Source of the DNA: Erinaceus europaeus
Lineage: Eukaryota > Chordata > Mammalia > Eulipotyphla > Erinaceidae
Length of the DNA: 64,000 bases
Assembly (NCBI RefSeq): GCF_950295315.1
Contig: NC_080162.1
Location: forward strand, 68,299,760 to 68,363,759
Reading direction: 5' to 3'
In this document: positions 32,740 to 44,639 of the stretch, in pieces
Numbering within the stretch: position 1 is the first letter of the stretch
Layout: the number at the start of each line of letters is the position of its first letter
Translations under genes and position numbers: made by a program
The notes under the pieces: model-generated
What the model saw: only the letters and a program-made list of their open reading frames with translations
Told to the model about the DNA's origin: nothing
Database searches by the model: none

Positions 32740-33059
32740 AGATAATATATTTATTAAATTTTTAAATAAAAAAGTATTCTGAATTAAATTAGACAAAACA
32801 GAAGGCCACAGAAAGCATAATCTCACTTACTATATATGAAATATCTAAGAATTAAGATATTCAATGAGACAAAAAGTCCAGATGTCTGAGTAAGTTTCTT
32901 CATATCATTTCTTTGTCTACACAATCAGATATTACAAGGTTGCTTATACAAAAGTTCTCTTCCAGAAATAGATTTTGTCAAAAATAGCTCTTTATAAGTT
33001 AATCAGAATCATTAAATTATTCAGTAAATTAACAAGTAATTTTCTAGATTGATTGATTT
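32740..33059. other. No supported feature
   Basis: AT-rich DNA; nothing recognised. Confidence 0.4.
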
Positions 33060-33402
33060 ATTTATTTTCCTCCAGGGTTATTTCTGGGCTCGGTGCCTGC
33101 ACCATGAATCCACCGCTCCTGGAGCCCATTTTTCCCCCTTTTTGTTGCCCTTGTTGTTGTAGCCTCGTTGTGGTTATTATTACTGCTATTGTTGATGTTG
33201 TTCGTTGTTGGATAGGACAGAGAGAAATGGAGAGAGGAGGGGAAGACAGAGAGGGGGAGAGAAAGATAGACACCTGCAGACCTGCTTCACCGCCTGTGAA
33301 GCGACTACCCGGCAGGTGGGGAGCCCGGGGGCTTGAACCAGATCCGTCCCTGCGCTTTGCGCCACATGTGCTTAACCCACTGCACCACCACCTGACCCCC
33401 TA
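33060..33402 (-). mobile_element. SINE type B, long variant
   Basis: Inverted type B with an extra 3' segment of about 75 bases (33070-33140: CTCGGTGCCTGCACCATGAA, CCACCGCTCCTGGAGCCC). The same extension is seen at 50397-50470 and 50668-50760. CTAGATT flanks both ends. Confidence 0.9.
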
Positions 33403-33407
33403 GATTT

Positions 33408-33885
33408 AATTTTTATTAGTTATTTAATATTGATTTCAAAATTATAAAATAACAGTGGTGTAATTCTACACTATTCCCACCCAGCATGCTGTGTTCCCAT
33501 CTCCTCCACTGGAAACTGCTGTAGTTCTCCCAAAGTCACAGATATATCTATAAACATATATATACATCTATGTATATATTATATATGTATGCATGTATGT
33601 ATTTACCCATTTTTCTATGGCCCTGCCTTCTCTTCCTTTCTAAGTTATCCCTTCACCTATTACTTTTTCTGAATGTCCTTCAATTTTTACTTTTCTCTCT
33701 CAGAGTTCTGATGGAATTGCAGTTCAGAGCTCTCTGGACAGCCTCCCCTAACATTTCTCCCCCTCTGTTAGTATGGATGAAAGTTCTTTTTTTGGGTGCA
33801 GAAGTTGGGAGTACTGGCTTCTGTAACTGCTTTCCCACCCAAACATGGCAGGTCAATCCAAAACCCCAGTCTGTTTCTGGATTTC
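33408..33885 (-). mobile_element. L1 3' end, older family
   Basis: On the minus strand it resembles 50780-51240, with a TCAGAACTCTGAGAGAGAAA region and the terminal GTGTAGAATTACACCACTGT block. Interrupted by TA/TG-rich simple sequence near 33540-33600. Confidence 0.7.
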
Positions 33886-33886
33886 A

Positions 33887-34092
33887 CTAGAGGCTGAGTG
33901 GTGGTACACCTAGTTGAGGAGCCATGTTACAATGCTAAAGGACCCTAGTTCAATTCCCTTGTCTCCATCTGAAGGGGGAAGGCTTTACAAGAGGAGAAGC
34001 AGGGCTGCAGATGTCTCCCTGTCTCTCTTCCTTTCCATCTTCCCTTTCTCTCTTGAGTTCTCTTTGTCTCTACCTAATAAATAAATAAAAGA
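33887..34092 (+). mobile_element. SINE type A, diverged
   Basis: GAGTGGTGGTACACCTAGTT head and a CTACCTAATAAATAAATAAA end. Confidence 0.85.
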
Positions 34093-34787
34093 GAAAAAAG
34101 TGGAATGTTTAGATTTCCTTAGTAGGGCAAGGCTCTAGAAAGATGAGGTTCTGGGACACATTGGTGGTTGTCTGCAAAGAGAGTTCAGGATGGAATCATA
34201 GTAATATCTGTAGCTTAGTGGCTGAAAGGCAGTAAGATATAAAGCACAAAAAAATGCTTAATAAACAGGAACCATAAAGTAGGAATAGAGCAGGTGAGAA
34301 TAGGGATTTTAGGGTGGAAAGAAGCAAGGAAGCCTAATTTTAGTCATGTTCATAGAGGCCTACAACTTTAGTAATTTTTGCTTGAGCTTAATAAGTTTTT
34401 GTTTGTTGGTTGGTTTTTCCTTTGTTCTTTATTTCATAAAATTTAGACTGCTTTGAACAAGTTTTATTTTATATTCTCAACTTTAAGGACGTGGGAGGTG
34501 TGAGCAGACTGGAAACATGAATCTTAACCATTGTTAGGTAATGACTAGGCAATGTAGTTGGTAGTAATTGACTCATATGGTTTCTCCTTTCCTAGTGAAG
34601 TAAGTATTTCTCTTTTATCACTGCCTCACTATTTATCTCTTATACATATGCACATGCTTGCATTTATTCCAAGTCTAAGCACTATATATTAGCTTTCACT
34701 ATAATTTAAGAACTTTGGGTATTTTGTAATTCAGAAATTTACCTTTTTTACTTAATACTTTACTTCATACTAATTTTACTTATCTTT
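34093..34787. other. No supported feature
   Basis: Non-repetitive AT-rich DNA; possibly distal 3' UTR or downstream flank of the candidate exon at 36588. Confidence 0.35.
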
Positions 34788-34912
34788 TTTTTTTTTTAAC
34801 CAGGGCACTGCTCAGCTCTGGCTTACTATGGTGGTGGGGATTGAACCTAAGAGTTCAGAGCCTCAGACTTAAACATCGTTTGTATAACCATTATGCTGTC
34901 TCCCAAGCCCTG
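34788..34912 (-). mobile_element. SINE type D
   Basis: Inverted: T run, GCACTGCTCAGCTCTGGCTT, GGTGGGGATTGAACCTAAGA (B box complement), ATAACCATTATGCTGTCTCC head. Confidence 0.82.
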
Positions 34913-34919
34913 TCCTTAC

Positions 34920-35596
34920 TCTATCATTACTTGATGATAAAAGGAATGTGAGCCTGACCTGAGTGTGAAAGCATTACTACCATCTAACTTATATTTGAAT
35001 AGCAGCTAAAAGGGATCAGCTTGTAGCTAAATCAGAAAGCCCATTTCACCAGGTTCACTTTCATGAGGTAGCTTCTTCAGGGATGCTGATCTTTGAATCC
35101 AACACACACTTAGTTGTACAAGGATAGATTTAAATTTGAGCAGAGAAGACTGTGTGCTTCTATTACAGTCCCAAATTATCAAATTCCCAACCAAAAGCTT
35201 GGCTTGGCCAAAAAGAATGTTCACTTTTTCTGCCTCCTAGGAAAATGACCTACTTTGTATTTGTGATGAAGTTGTGGAAAGAGTTTGTGGCTTCCCCATT
35301 TTTACTTTCCAAAGGTTCACTGACACTCACCAAGTTCCACAATAGCTTTCAGTTCCAACCGGTTAATTCTGTGACAACTTTGCAAAGCCACTTGTTAAAG
35401 ACTGAAAACAACAGTCCAAGTTACTCCTTTTCTATGTAGACAAAATAAAATAGAATTATCTCAGAAGGTAAAAAAACCACATGAACTCAGAATACTTAGT
35501 TGATCCAGTGCATCCCAGATGACCTGAAACCAGCTAGAATCTTGCAACATTTTGTATTTATAAGATGCTGTCAGGAACGAGAGGGAGGGAGGGAGG

Positions 35597-35646
<50 letters not shown>

Positions 35647-36588
35647 AGAAGAGAGAAAAGAAAAGAAAAGAAATCCAGAAGATCATGAAAAAAGCTAACA
35701 CACTACTGCTGGTCTCAGTCCAGAGCACAGCTCCACAATGTTTTTGTGCCATTGTTTTCTACTGAATGCACACAGTTTACGGAGGTTTTCATCGGCTCTT
35801 AAATCCACTGCTGCTCAAGCATGAAATATCTTTGGGTTCCATTAAAAAAAATAAATGTGCTAACAAGCTGTTAAACCACATTTTACAACAAACGCATCAA
35901 ACTGATGACTTAGCTTCAAAAATATGAAGTAACTGGAATAATAAAGGCTTTGTAGAACTTGGATAAATGAAGTGATTACCTCACAGTGAGGGAAATCTGT
36001 GGGGCACATCCATGTAATCAAAAAAATAAGTTCCTGGTCCTCAGAGGAGAACTCAAAACGCTCTGTCTTACCTCCCAAATGTCCTGAGCCCAAAGGGTTT
36101 GGACAGGAGGAAAAACAACATAGGTACAAAAAAAGCAGCAGGCGGGGGTGGGAGAAAGAAAGAAATTCAGTCAGTTCTTTGATTAACAAGGCTTCTTGCT
36201 GGACTTAAGTACAAACAGCTGCCTGAACTCCAACAGCCAAGCCTAAATCTAAACACTTCACTGTTTACATAACCCAAACTTAATCAAGCGACCATATAAT
36301 CTACCAATTTAAAGTATCCCTAAGAGTTTCAATGCAATATTGGTTTTCTCACAAACCCGCCCATCAACAAACCGTTTGAAAATGCAAGCTATTCCTCTGT
36401 AGTCCTTCAGTCTTACAGCATCTCCTACACGGTCACACTTCAGAGCTGGTGAGGGGAGAATACTTAGATGACTTGTGATTACAAACCATCTCTTGTTATT
36501 CTTCTGTGAACATAGCATACATTACTTGTTCAATAACTGCAGACTGCATTTCCTCAAAATTCATTTCTGAGGACTCAACATTAAGCAG
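34920..36588 (-). CDS. Candidate last exon and 3' UTR of an unidentified cellular gene
   Basis: Read on the minus strand, a pyrimidine tract and CAG (TTTGCTTTTTTACCAACAG, ending at 36589) looks like a splice acceptor. The sequence after it reads, in one phase, LLNVESSEMNFEEMQSAV and then a short acidic/hydrophobic stretch to TAA at about 36498. Unlike all flanking DNA, the following 1.5 kb has no SINE or L1 body, only a GA microsatellite (35580-35670), as expected of a conserved 3' UTR. The peptide was not recognised. Chance resemblance of intronic sequence to an acceptor is quite possible, and no polyadenylation site was fixed. Confidence 0.3.
35580..35670 (+). repeat. (GGGA)n/(GA)n microsatellite
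   Basis: GGGA units followed by about 20 GA units, then AAAGA repeats. Confidence 0.95.
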
Positions 36589-36974
36589 TACTGTTGGTAA
36601 AAAAGCAAATATATTTATCTGTCAAAAGCTTGAGAACTGAGAAGCTATAGTCTGAGACAGACAGATAAAGGTAATTTTCATGAAGAAAGAATAAGAAAGG
36701 GATCTTATCAAGAGAGACACTAGGAAAAGGAAAATGTTCATTTATTTTAAATTGAGGCTAAAATTTAGCCAAATGTCAGCAGCGGTCAGTGAGAGAGGAG
36801 ACCAATATAATTTGATGGGACCAATATAGAATGTTACGAATGATAGCAAACCAGAGCTTATTTACCTCATCCAGAGAAGGTATATGCTACCTAACTCCAG
36901 CCCATTTTTGAAAATATATATTCTCTATGGAAATGTAATCCAGATACTATATAATCCACCCAATTTTAATTATA
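36589..36974. other. No supported repeat or gene
   Basis: Non-repetitive sequence; intronic if the exon call to its left is right. Confidence 0.35.
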
Positions 36975-37180
36975 TATATACTGACTAGAGACAGAGAAAA
37001 ATCAGGGGAAATGGAAGATAGGGGGAGATAGATAGGGAGAGGGAGAGAAAGAGAGACACCTACAGCACTGCCTCATCACTTGTGAAGGATCCCCCTGCAC
37101 ATGGAGACCAAAGATTTGAAGTTGGGTCTTTCTGCATTGTAACATGTGCACTCAACTGGGTTGGCCACTGCCTGGTCCCT
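36975..37180 (-). mobile_element. SINE type A
   Basis: Inverted: GACTAGAGACAGAGAAAAAT, AGGATCCCCCTGCACATGGA, GGTTGGCCACTGCCTGGTCC head. Confidence 0.87.
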
Positions 37181-37369
37181 ATAATCTACACATTTAAAAT
37201 ATGTAATTCAGTGATATAATGTATTCTCAGGCAGATGCAACCATTATCATAATCTCTTCTAGTACATTCTTGTCTCTCAAAGAAACTCTGTGTCATTTAG
37301 AATCACTTTCCTTTCCTAGTCAAGATCTCTAGATCTGAATAAGCACTAGTTTACTTTGTCTTTTTTTAA

Positions 37370-37530
37370 AAAAAAAACTTTTTGAAGAATTTATTTATTT
37401 ATGAGAAAGATAAGAAGAGAGAAAGAAAGAATCAGACATCAGTCTGATAATGTGCTCCTGGGGATTGAACTCGAGACCTCATGCTTGAGAATCCAATGCT
37501 TTATCCACTGCTCCACCTCCCAGACCACAC
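37370..37530 (-). mobile_element. SINE type C
   Basis: Inverted: TTATTTATTTATGAGAAAGA tail side, TGGGGATTGAACTCGAGACC, TGCTTTATCCACTGCTCCAC head. Confidence 0.87.
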
Positions 37531-37639
37531 TACTTTATGTCTTAATAGATATTCTATCCTAGAGAGCTTATATATAGGGAATAATGTAATACTGGTACTC
37601 TATGACTTCTTTCTGTCACTCTATATAATATTTTCAAGG

Positions 37640-37895
37640 ACGTAATTTCTTTTTATGGATTTAATTATGATCAAGTCCATTGGATAAGAGGGTTATAATT
37701 CTATACAATTCCCACCACCAGACTTACACAATCCGTCCCCTTCATTGGACGCTTTCCTATTCTCTACCCCTCTGGGAGTATGGATCCAGAATCATTATAG
37801 GGTGCAGAAGGTGGAAAGGCTGGCTTCTATAATTGCTTCTCCGCTGGATATGGGCATTGGCCGGTCGATCCACATTCCCAACCTGTTTCTGGATT
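37640..37895 (-). mobile_element. L1 3' end fragment
   Basis: Minus-strand match to the terminal 250 bases of the common L1 3' end (GAATTGTATAGAATTATAAC, CCCATATCCAGCGGAGAAGC). Confidence 0.85.
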
Positions 37896-39088
37896 CTGGC
37901 CTAATTTTGATAGCCAATTTTGAAGGTCTAGTGTAGCCAGATCTTACAAATTTTAAGAAAAACTGGAAATCAGGATGGGTATGCAATATATTTTAATCTT
38001 TACATATTTATCCCTAATTCAAACCATGTAAGATTCTTTAAAGCACAGATCAAACAAGTATATCTGTATGCTGGATGCATGCATGGATCACCATTCATTT
38101 TCCTTGGGGTTCCACTCAAGAGAGAGAAGGGGAGGATGTGGAACAACATTAGATAAAGCAAAGAAGTGTCAAGTTCATCTAGGCAAGGAATGAATACAGG
38201 AAGTTGTGGAGAAAGAAGTTGGAGACTTTTCATGGAGAAGAGCCTCTTCATCTGAATCTGGTCAGATGCTTAGGAAAATCTCAACAAATTTCTCAGTCTT
38301 CCAAAGCCCTAGCGAGGTCCCCCTGGCTCTGCCCTAGGAGCAGCCTATTGGGATTGTCCGAATTAATTTAGCTTTTCTGTTGCACATATAGGTCCTGGAA
38401 ACTGATTCAGATTGTCTCTAGAGAACAGAGAGAATCTAGTGCCTTACACAGGATAATTCACTGAGACGCTCATTTGTGTTTCCCCTTGTTCTGCCTTTTT
38501 TCTTTATCATCGTGAGTGTATATAATGAGTGTGCACACACTCTTCAAGTTGGCCAGGCCCTTTCTATCTTTAGGAATGTTCATGCTGTAGTTGAGCAGAG
38601 AAGTTCTTCCTAATTATCTTCCTAATTATTCTATTAAAAACTACACTTTTCAAATAATAGTAGATGTGCAGTTCACAAGGAAGAGAAAAAAAGAGTTATT
38701 TAAATAAAGAAGTGGCCAAAGTGAGAGGACAAGGAAAGACTTTTCAGAACAGAAAAAAATGGAAAACAGGTGATAGGTCCCAGGAGCAGATCATATCACT
38801 CACATGCTGAAAGCAAAGTGGGGAAATCCAAGAGAAGAGTGAGTGCTTATCTTGAAAGCCCAAAACTATATGTTAGTGCAGTTCCCATGGGGGAAAAAAA
38901 TTATCTGTTAAAGACTCATTGTAGAATAAGAAGATTGTCTTTCAAGGTCACTGAGAGCTTAGACATTAGCAGTGATTTTTTTTTTTTTTTTATGGCCTGC
39001 GGGGTCTTGCTCTACTTCTGGGTTGATGTACTATTTCCTGTGAAGAAAGTTGTTTCAGTAGTAATATGGCTGATTAAATGGAAACCTT
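37896..39088. other. No supported feature
   Basis: 1.2 kb without recognised repeats; the 107-codon frame at 38770-39093 includes a T-run-encoded Phe stretch and looks incidental. Confidence 0.4.
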
Positions 39089-39235
39089 TTTAAAAGAAAT
39101 ATTTATTTTTCAGGTAAGAGAGAACTAAAGAGAATCTGATTTACTCAGCTCTGGCCTAAGGTGGGCTTGAGGAACAAATGTGAAGCCTTGGACATACAAG
39201 CCCTGTGCTCAACCACTGAGATATCTCCCTGACCT
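39089..39235 (-). mobile_element. Old tRNA-derived SINE (C/E-like)
   Basis: Inverted: AAATATTTATTTTTCAGGTA, CTCAGCTCTGGCCTAAGGTG, GCTCAACCACTGAGATATCT. Confidence 0.6.
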
Positions 39236-39835
39236 AAACATATTATTTTTTTCTAGGAGTAGAAATAACACATTCCAGGTTCACTGTATTCAATCCACTG
39301 TCTAAACTGAGTTCTTTATAAGACAGCCTTATGGGGGCTACAGGATATCTGTTTATGTTTAGGGGAGAAACAGTGACCAGAACCATGTCTGAAAACCTGT
39401 CTCTTTCTAGTTAATGACCATATGTCTGGCTCTGAGGACACTTTTTTTTTTTTTTTTTTTTTTACTATTTCTGGGGTTTACTTGTTTTAGGAATTTCCTT
39501 TTGCAGGTTTGCACCAAGTTTGACTTGGTTGACATTAAACTTCATTTTAAAAGTGTTTATTGTCTACAAATCATGTGCCAAGCTAAGGTCATAGAAAGCA
39601 TGAACTTTACTCCCAAAAAGTCACAATGAGACACAAATTATATACATTTCACGATGAATTGAATAGTGTATACCATTAACATGAGTCAAATGCTAATAAG
39701 GCACTATATACTAGAGACTATTACCCCCAAACACAAATACTATCAGATAATTTAAGTTTGTTAAACTTAACTATTTTAAATTAAGGATTAAAGTTACTTG
39801 CATAGGAAAGTTAAACAATAAAAGCAAATGGATAG
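39236..39835. other. No supported feature
   Basis: Contains a 21-base T run at 39442-39464; otherwise unremarkable. Confidence 0.4.
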
Positions 39836-40055
39836 GGGCTAGGTGATGGCACACCAGATTGAGTACACATGTTACAATGCACAAGGATCCAGGTTCTAGC
39901 CCCTGGTCAACAACTACAGGGGAAAAGCTTTGTGAATGATAAAGCAGTGCTACAGGTGGCTCTCTCTCTCTATCCTTCTCTATCTCCCCTTTCCCTTTTT
40001 ATTTCTGACTGTCTCTATCAAATAAATAAAGATAATAAAAAATTTAAAAAATAGA
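39836..40055 (+). mobile_element. SINE type A
   Basis: AGGTGATGGCACACCAGATT head, AAGGATCCAGGTTCTAGCCC, tail AATAAATAAAGATAATAAAA. Confidence 0.9.
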
Positions 40056-41157
40056 ATAAATGTTTATATATCTTTATACCATGTGGGTATAGTATATATC
40101 TTCACCATAAGAATATATTTAAGAATGACTGAACTTCATATTCCATTGTAATGGAAAATTTCAACAAATAACAACATATTAAAATTACAGAGTTCTTAAT
40201 CACTTCACATTAAACAGGCTTTTTTAATGAAGGGCTGGAAATTCAAAAGCTCCCTCCTAAATAATTCTTGTTCGAAGTATGACTTCACATGTGCACGACA
40301 CAGATTTGGACCCATCTCCCAATGCACTGAAGAGAGTTTTGGTGCTGTAGTCTCTTTCACTCTGTCTCCCTATGCAAAAATAAATAGCTACATAAAATAT
40401 AGGAAGCCAATGCTCAAAACTACAATTTATAATATCATAAAGCAGCAATTTAGATAACTTGGAGAAGTTTGTAGCAGTGAATGATTTAGATATATTGATT
40501 AAATCTTGAAAACATAAATTTGAAATACATCATCAAACATGTACAAGATATACCAGAGGACTAAAGGGTAAGGTAACAGTAATGCAGGAAGATATTAGTA
40601 AATAAATAATTATCTCAACATAAACTCGGGGCAATTTCTCTAAGCAGGAAAGGAAAAACCTATTAAAATTGATGTTACACTAAAATCATGATCAAAATTC
40701 TTTTAACTTATAAAATGAATTTGCAAAACACACAGTTAATATTCTTTACATGTAAACTATAATACAAGTCTCTAGGAAAAGAATTTTCTAAGAGAAAGTT
40801 TTTGTTTTTATTTTACACAAAAAAAAGGCATGTACACAGACAAATAAGGAAACTCCAACATCTAAAAGGTGTAAAAAAATGTATTAAAACTCTAATACTA
40901 AAAATCTCAAATCAAAATAAGGAGGAACTAAATATAGCCAAACAATTAGGGTGTGGGGTATACCAAGGAACCACTGTAGTTAATTTTTGGGTAAGTCAAA
41001 GTTGTATATAAATGGATTTTCAACTCTGTATGTGTTCTCACCCCTAACCCCTATATATTATGCTTAAAGAAATATGAAAGTGCATCATAATTATGACTGG
41101 AACCAAATCGCCAGGGCTATCCCTAAGAATTCTCCACTCCCTGTGGCCATTTTTTTT
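40056..41157. other. No supported feature
   Basis: 1.1 kb of AT-rich non-repetitive DNA; small frames only. Confidence 0.4.
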
Positions 41158-41365
41158 TTCTCTCTCTCTTTCTTTCTAGCTAATTGGATAGTATAGAGAA
41201 AAATTGACAGAGAAGAAGGATATTGAAAAGGAGAAAGATAGACACATGCAGACCTGCTTCACTATTTGTGAAGCATCCTCCCTGCCGGTGGCAAGTAGAG
41301 GCTCAATTGTGGGTCCTTGTGCATAGTAATTTGTGCACTTAATCAGCTGTGCCACTATCCAGCCC
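41158..41365 (-). mobile_element. SINE type A/B, diverged
   Basis: Inverted: GCAGACCTGCTTCACTATTT, GAGGCTCAATTGTGGGTCCT, CTGTGCCACTATCCAGCCC head. Confidence 0.8.
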
Positions 41366-41454
41366 TAACAACAGGTCCAAAAGAACTACTAAGAATGTTG
41401 CACAAAGACATAGACGGTCAGAAAATTAAAGAACTTCTAGGGCACAAGAAAATT

Positions 41455-41670
41455 GACCACCAGGTTCCAGATACTAGCATGATGCCAACCAGACTTCTCT
41501 GGACACACGACCCCACCACTATGTCCTGGAGCTCCGGTTCCCCAGAACCCTGCCCCACTAGGGAAAGAGAGAGGCAGGCTGGGAGTATGGATCAACCTGT
41601 CAAAGCCCATGTTCAGCGGGGAAGCAATTACAGAAGCCAGACCTTCCACCTTCTGCATCCCACATGGAAT
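41455..41670 (+). mobile_element. L1 3' UTR internal fragment
   Basis: Matches 62920-63115 (CAGGTTCCAGATACTAGCAT to CTTCTGCATCCCACA) but lacks the usual 3' end, so it is truncated on both sides. Confidence 0.82.
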
Positions 41671-41811
41671 AGGAGCCATGGAGAGTAACTTAACTCACAC
41701 TAGCCTTTGCAATGCAAAAATTAAGCTTGCTTTGTGTTAAGCAGCTGCAGATTACAGGGCTCTGCTTTACTGCCTAACCAATCTCAACAAATACATTAAC
41801 AACATTTCTGT

Positions 41812-42110
41812 GACCTGGCAGGTGGCTCAGTGATTAAAGCATGTGGTCTAAAGTTTGATTTCTGGCATCTTATGTATCAGAGTGATAATCTACGTCTCTT
41901 TCTCTTCTCCTCTACTTTCTCTTTTTCTACTTTTTCTTTTTAGAGGGTAGCTTGGCTCCTGGGGCATGATGACAGAAAAGGATTTAGATTGGGGAGAGAA
42001 AGTCTCATGCAGACACCTATCACAGGGAGATGAGATGCTGCATCTACAACGTGACAACTACATTGTAAAACACTAACCCTCACCCCAAATAAAGTGAAAA
42101 ATAACTTTAC
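41812..42110 (+). mobile_element. SINE type C followed by an old L1 tail
   Basis: 41812-41945 has a CAGGTGGCTCAGTGATTAAA head and a TATGTATCAGAGTGATAATC body. 41946-42110 reads GGCTCCTGGGGCATGATGAC and GTAAAACACTAACCCTCACC, an L1 tail. Confidence 0.65.
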
Positions 42111-43080
42111 AAAAAAACAGTTTAAATCCTAACAGACAGAGAGAAAGAGAGAATGAAATAAACAACATATCATAGTTTTTTTAGCCCAGGCACATGAATT
42201 GATTAAATGGACCATCAAAATATATAAATATATAAACTTAAAAACCATTTCCAACTAATAGAGTTTATATTCTATGGAGCACAGAGAATGAGCCCAAAAA
42301 GAGACTACAAAAGATCCTAGTGAAACTATATATAGTGACTTTTCTCAAAAATGGGAGGCAATATTTAAAGGAGAAGGTAGGAAACAGGTGGTGGCAGAAA
42401 TAATCTTAATGATATTAAAATATGAAACTACAAACAATAACAATAGTTGACAGCAAAGACATGACATCAGTGACTCATCTTCCCTCTCATTAAGTTAAAG
42501 CATTGGAAGATACCACTGCAGATTCAGCCTGGGCACTTCTCCCAGCTACCTCCCTGCCAGATTACAGGGCCCAATAAATTTAAAGCTCAGTTGAAGGTGC
42601 ATCTCCCGTACAGTTCTCTTGCTCCTATTCTTGTAATGATAACTCTTTGAGCTTCAGACTTCCACTCTTATTCATCTTCCACTCTTATTATTCTGAAGAA
42701 GCTTCATCACCCCTTACTAAATTTTCTTATGCTTGTCCATACATTTATGGGTTTCCTCATTAGACTCTCCCTCATTTACTCCATTTAAGTATACCATATA
42801 CTTTCTGTCAGGACATTAAGTGATACAATGACTTAGTGGTTCTTAACTGAGGTCTCAGGTCTATCTGACAATGTCTGGAGACATATGTAGCTATCAAAAT
42901 TGGAGGGATACTATTGTCACCCAGTGACTAAAACTTATGGAAGCTACTCAATATACTACAATGCACACAAATTATCCAATACAAAATATTAATAATACCA
43001 AGGTTGAGAAGGTTAAAAATATTATATACACATTACCAAGAAGCAGCATAAATACATACATATGTATATATGTGTATATA

Positions 43081-43083
<3 letters not shown>
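42111..43083. other. No supported feature
   Basis: Non-repetitive DNA with no coding signal. Confidence 0.4.

Positions 43084-43113
<30 letters not shown>
43084..43113 (+). repeat. (TA)n microsatellite
   Basis: About 15 TA units preceded by TATATG-type sequence. Confidence 0.92.
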
Positions 43114-43115
<2 letters not shown>

Positions 43116-43199
43116 GTTTCAACAGAGATATTAGGAACAGTTAGATTTTAAACTTTTTAAATAACTTAATAATGATTAACAAGATCCTAAGACTACAGG

Positions 43200-43812
43200 G
43201 GTATGCCATCTTAGATGGCACTTGAAGAAATCATGTTAAGTGAGATAAGTTAGAAACAAAAGGATGAATATGAAATGATCTCAGTCATAGACAGAAGTTC
43301 AAAAACAAGATCAGAAGGGAAAATACTAAGCAATACTTGAACTGGAGTTGGTATATTGCACCAAACTAAAAGACTCTGTGGTGGGGGAAGGATTCAGGGC
43401 CTGGAACATGATGTCAAAGGAAGGAGGACCTAGAGGGGGTTAAACTATTATATAGAAGTAGTCGGGCGGTAGCGCAGCGGGTTAAGTGCACATGGTGCAA
43501 AGTGCAAGGATCAGCTTAAGGATCCAGGTTCGAGCACCTGGCTCCCCACCTGCAGGAGAGTCGCTTCACAGGCGGTGAAGCAGGTGTGCAGGTGTCTCCC
43601 TTTCTCTCCCCTTCTCTGTCTTCCCCTCCCCTCACCATTTCTCTCTGTTCTATCTAACAATGACAACATCAATAACTACAACAACAATAAAAAACAAAAG
43701 GGAAAATGAATAAATTTTTAAAAAATAATTATTATATAGAAATGTTATGCATGTATAAACTATTGTATTTTATTGTCAACTGTAAACCATTAATCCCCCC
43801 AATAAATAAATT
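43200..43812 (+). mobile_element. L1 3' end, older family, split by a SINE
   Basis: The end of ORF2/3' UTR (GAAATCATGTTAAGTGAGAT, GGGCCTGGAACATGATGTCA) continues after the SINE with ATGTTATGCATGTATAAACT and TAAACCATTAATCCCCCCAA. Confidence 0.8.
43461..43728 (+). mobile_element. SINE type B with target duplication
   Basis: Little-diverged copy with head GTCGGGCGGTAGCGCAGCGG, which is close to the apparent family consensus. ATTATATAGAA flanks it (about 43449-43459 and 43731-43741). Confidence 0.94.
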
Positions 43813-43814
43813 TT

Positions 43815-44137
43815 AAAAAATAACAGTGGTACAATTCCATATAATTCCCACCACCAGAGTTTCATATCCCATCTCCTCCATTGCAAGTTTCCCTACTCTA
43901 TCCCTCTGAAAGTATAAACCAAAGATCTTTATGGGGTGCAGAAGGTGGGAGGTCTGGCTTCTGTAATTGCTTCTCCACTGCACATGGGCACTGACGGATC
44001 AATCAATCCATACCCCTAGCCTGCTTCTATCTTTCCCTAGTGGGGTAGGGCCTGGAGAAGTGGGGTTCCAGACCACATGGAACAGCATAGACAGATGGCA
44101 TCATGGTAGCATCTGTAACTTGGTGGTTGAAGGCAGT
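43815..44137 (-). mobile_element. L1 3' UTR fragment
   Basis: Inverted 3' end: GTACAATTCCATATAATTCC, TGGGGTGCAGAAGGTGGGAG, up to the CAGATGCTACCATGATGCCA block. Confidence 0.87.
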
Positions 44138-44144
44138 AAGTAAA

Positions 44145-44245
44145 ACTTTTTCTTAACTGTAACACTGCTGCACTCTGAGTTATGGTGTTGCTGGGGACTG
44201 AACTTGGGACTTTGGAGCCTCAAGCATGATTGAAGCTTTTAAAAC
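44145..44245 (-). mobile_element. SINE type D, partial
   Basis: Inverted: AACACTGCTGCACTCTGAGT, GCTGGGGACTGAACTTGGGA, CTCAAGCATGATTGA. Confidence 0.65.
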
Positions 44246-44319
44246 AAACTTCCTCACTTCATATAGCAAAGTAAACTTCAGAGACATTTAAAAGGCCACA
44301 GGCTCTAACGAAAAGAGAA

Positions 44320-44518
44320 TTTGGAGTCAGGTGGTAGTGCACCTGTTTGAGCACACATGTTACAATGTACAAGGACCCAGGTTTGAGCCCCCAGTCCCCA
44401 CCTGCAGGGGGAAAGCTTTGTGAGTGGTGAAGGAGGGTTGCAGGTGTCTCTCTCCCTATCTCCTCCTACCCTCTTGATTTTTGACAGTCTTTATCCAATA
44501 AATAAAGATAATTTTAAA
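44320..44518 (+). mobile_element. SINE type A
   Basis: GGAGTCAGGTGGTAGTGCAC head, CCAGGTTTGAGCCCCCAGTC, tail CCAATAAATAAAGATAATTT. Confidence 0.92.
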
Positions 44519-44639
44519 AGCGAGCTCTAAGAATATTTAAATAATCTCACAAAAGCCAAATTTCATTTTAGTTACTATAAGTTATAGTCAATATTCATAA
44601 GAAACCTCCTTCTTACAATCTATTTGCAAACTCATATAT

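Noticed and set aside
38770..39093. 107-codon plus-strand frame as a gene
   Set aside because: Includes Phe run from poly-T, no splice context and no recognised domain.
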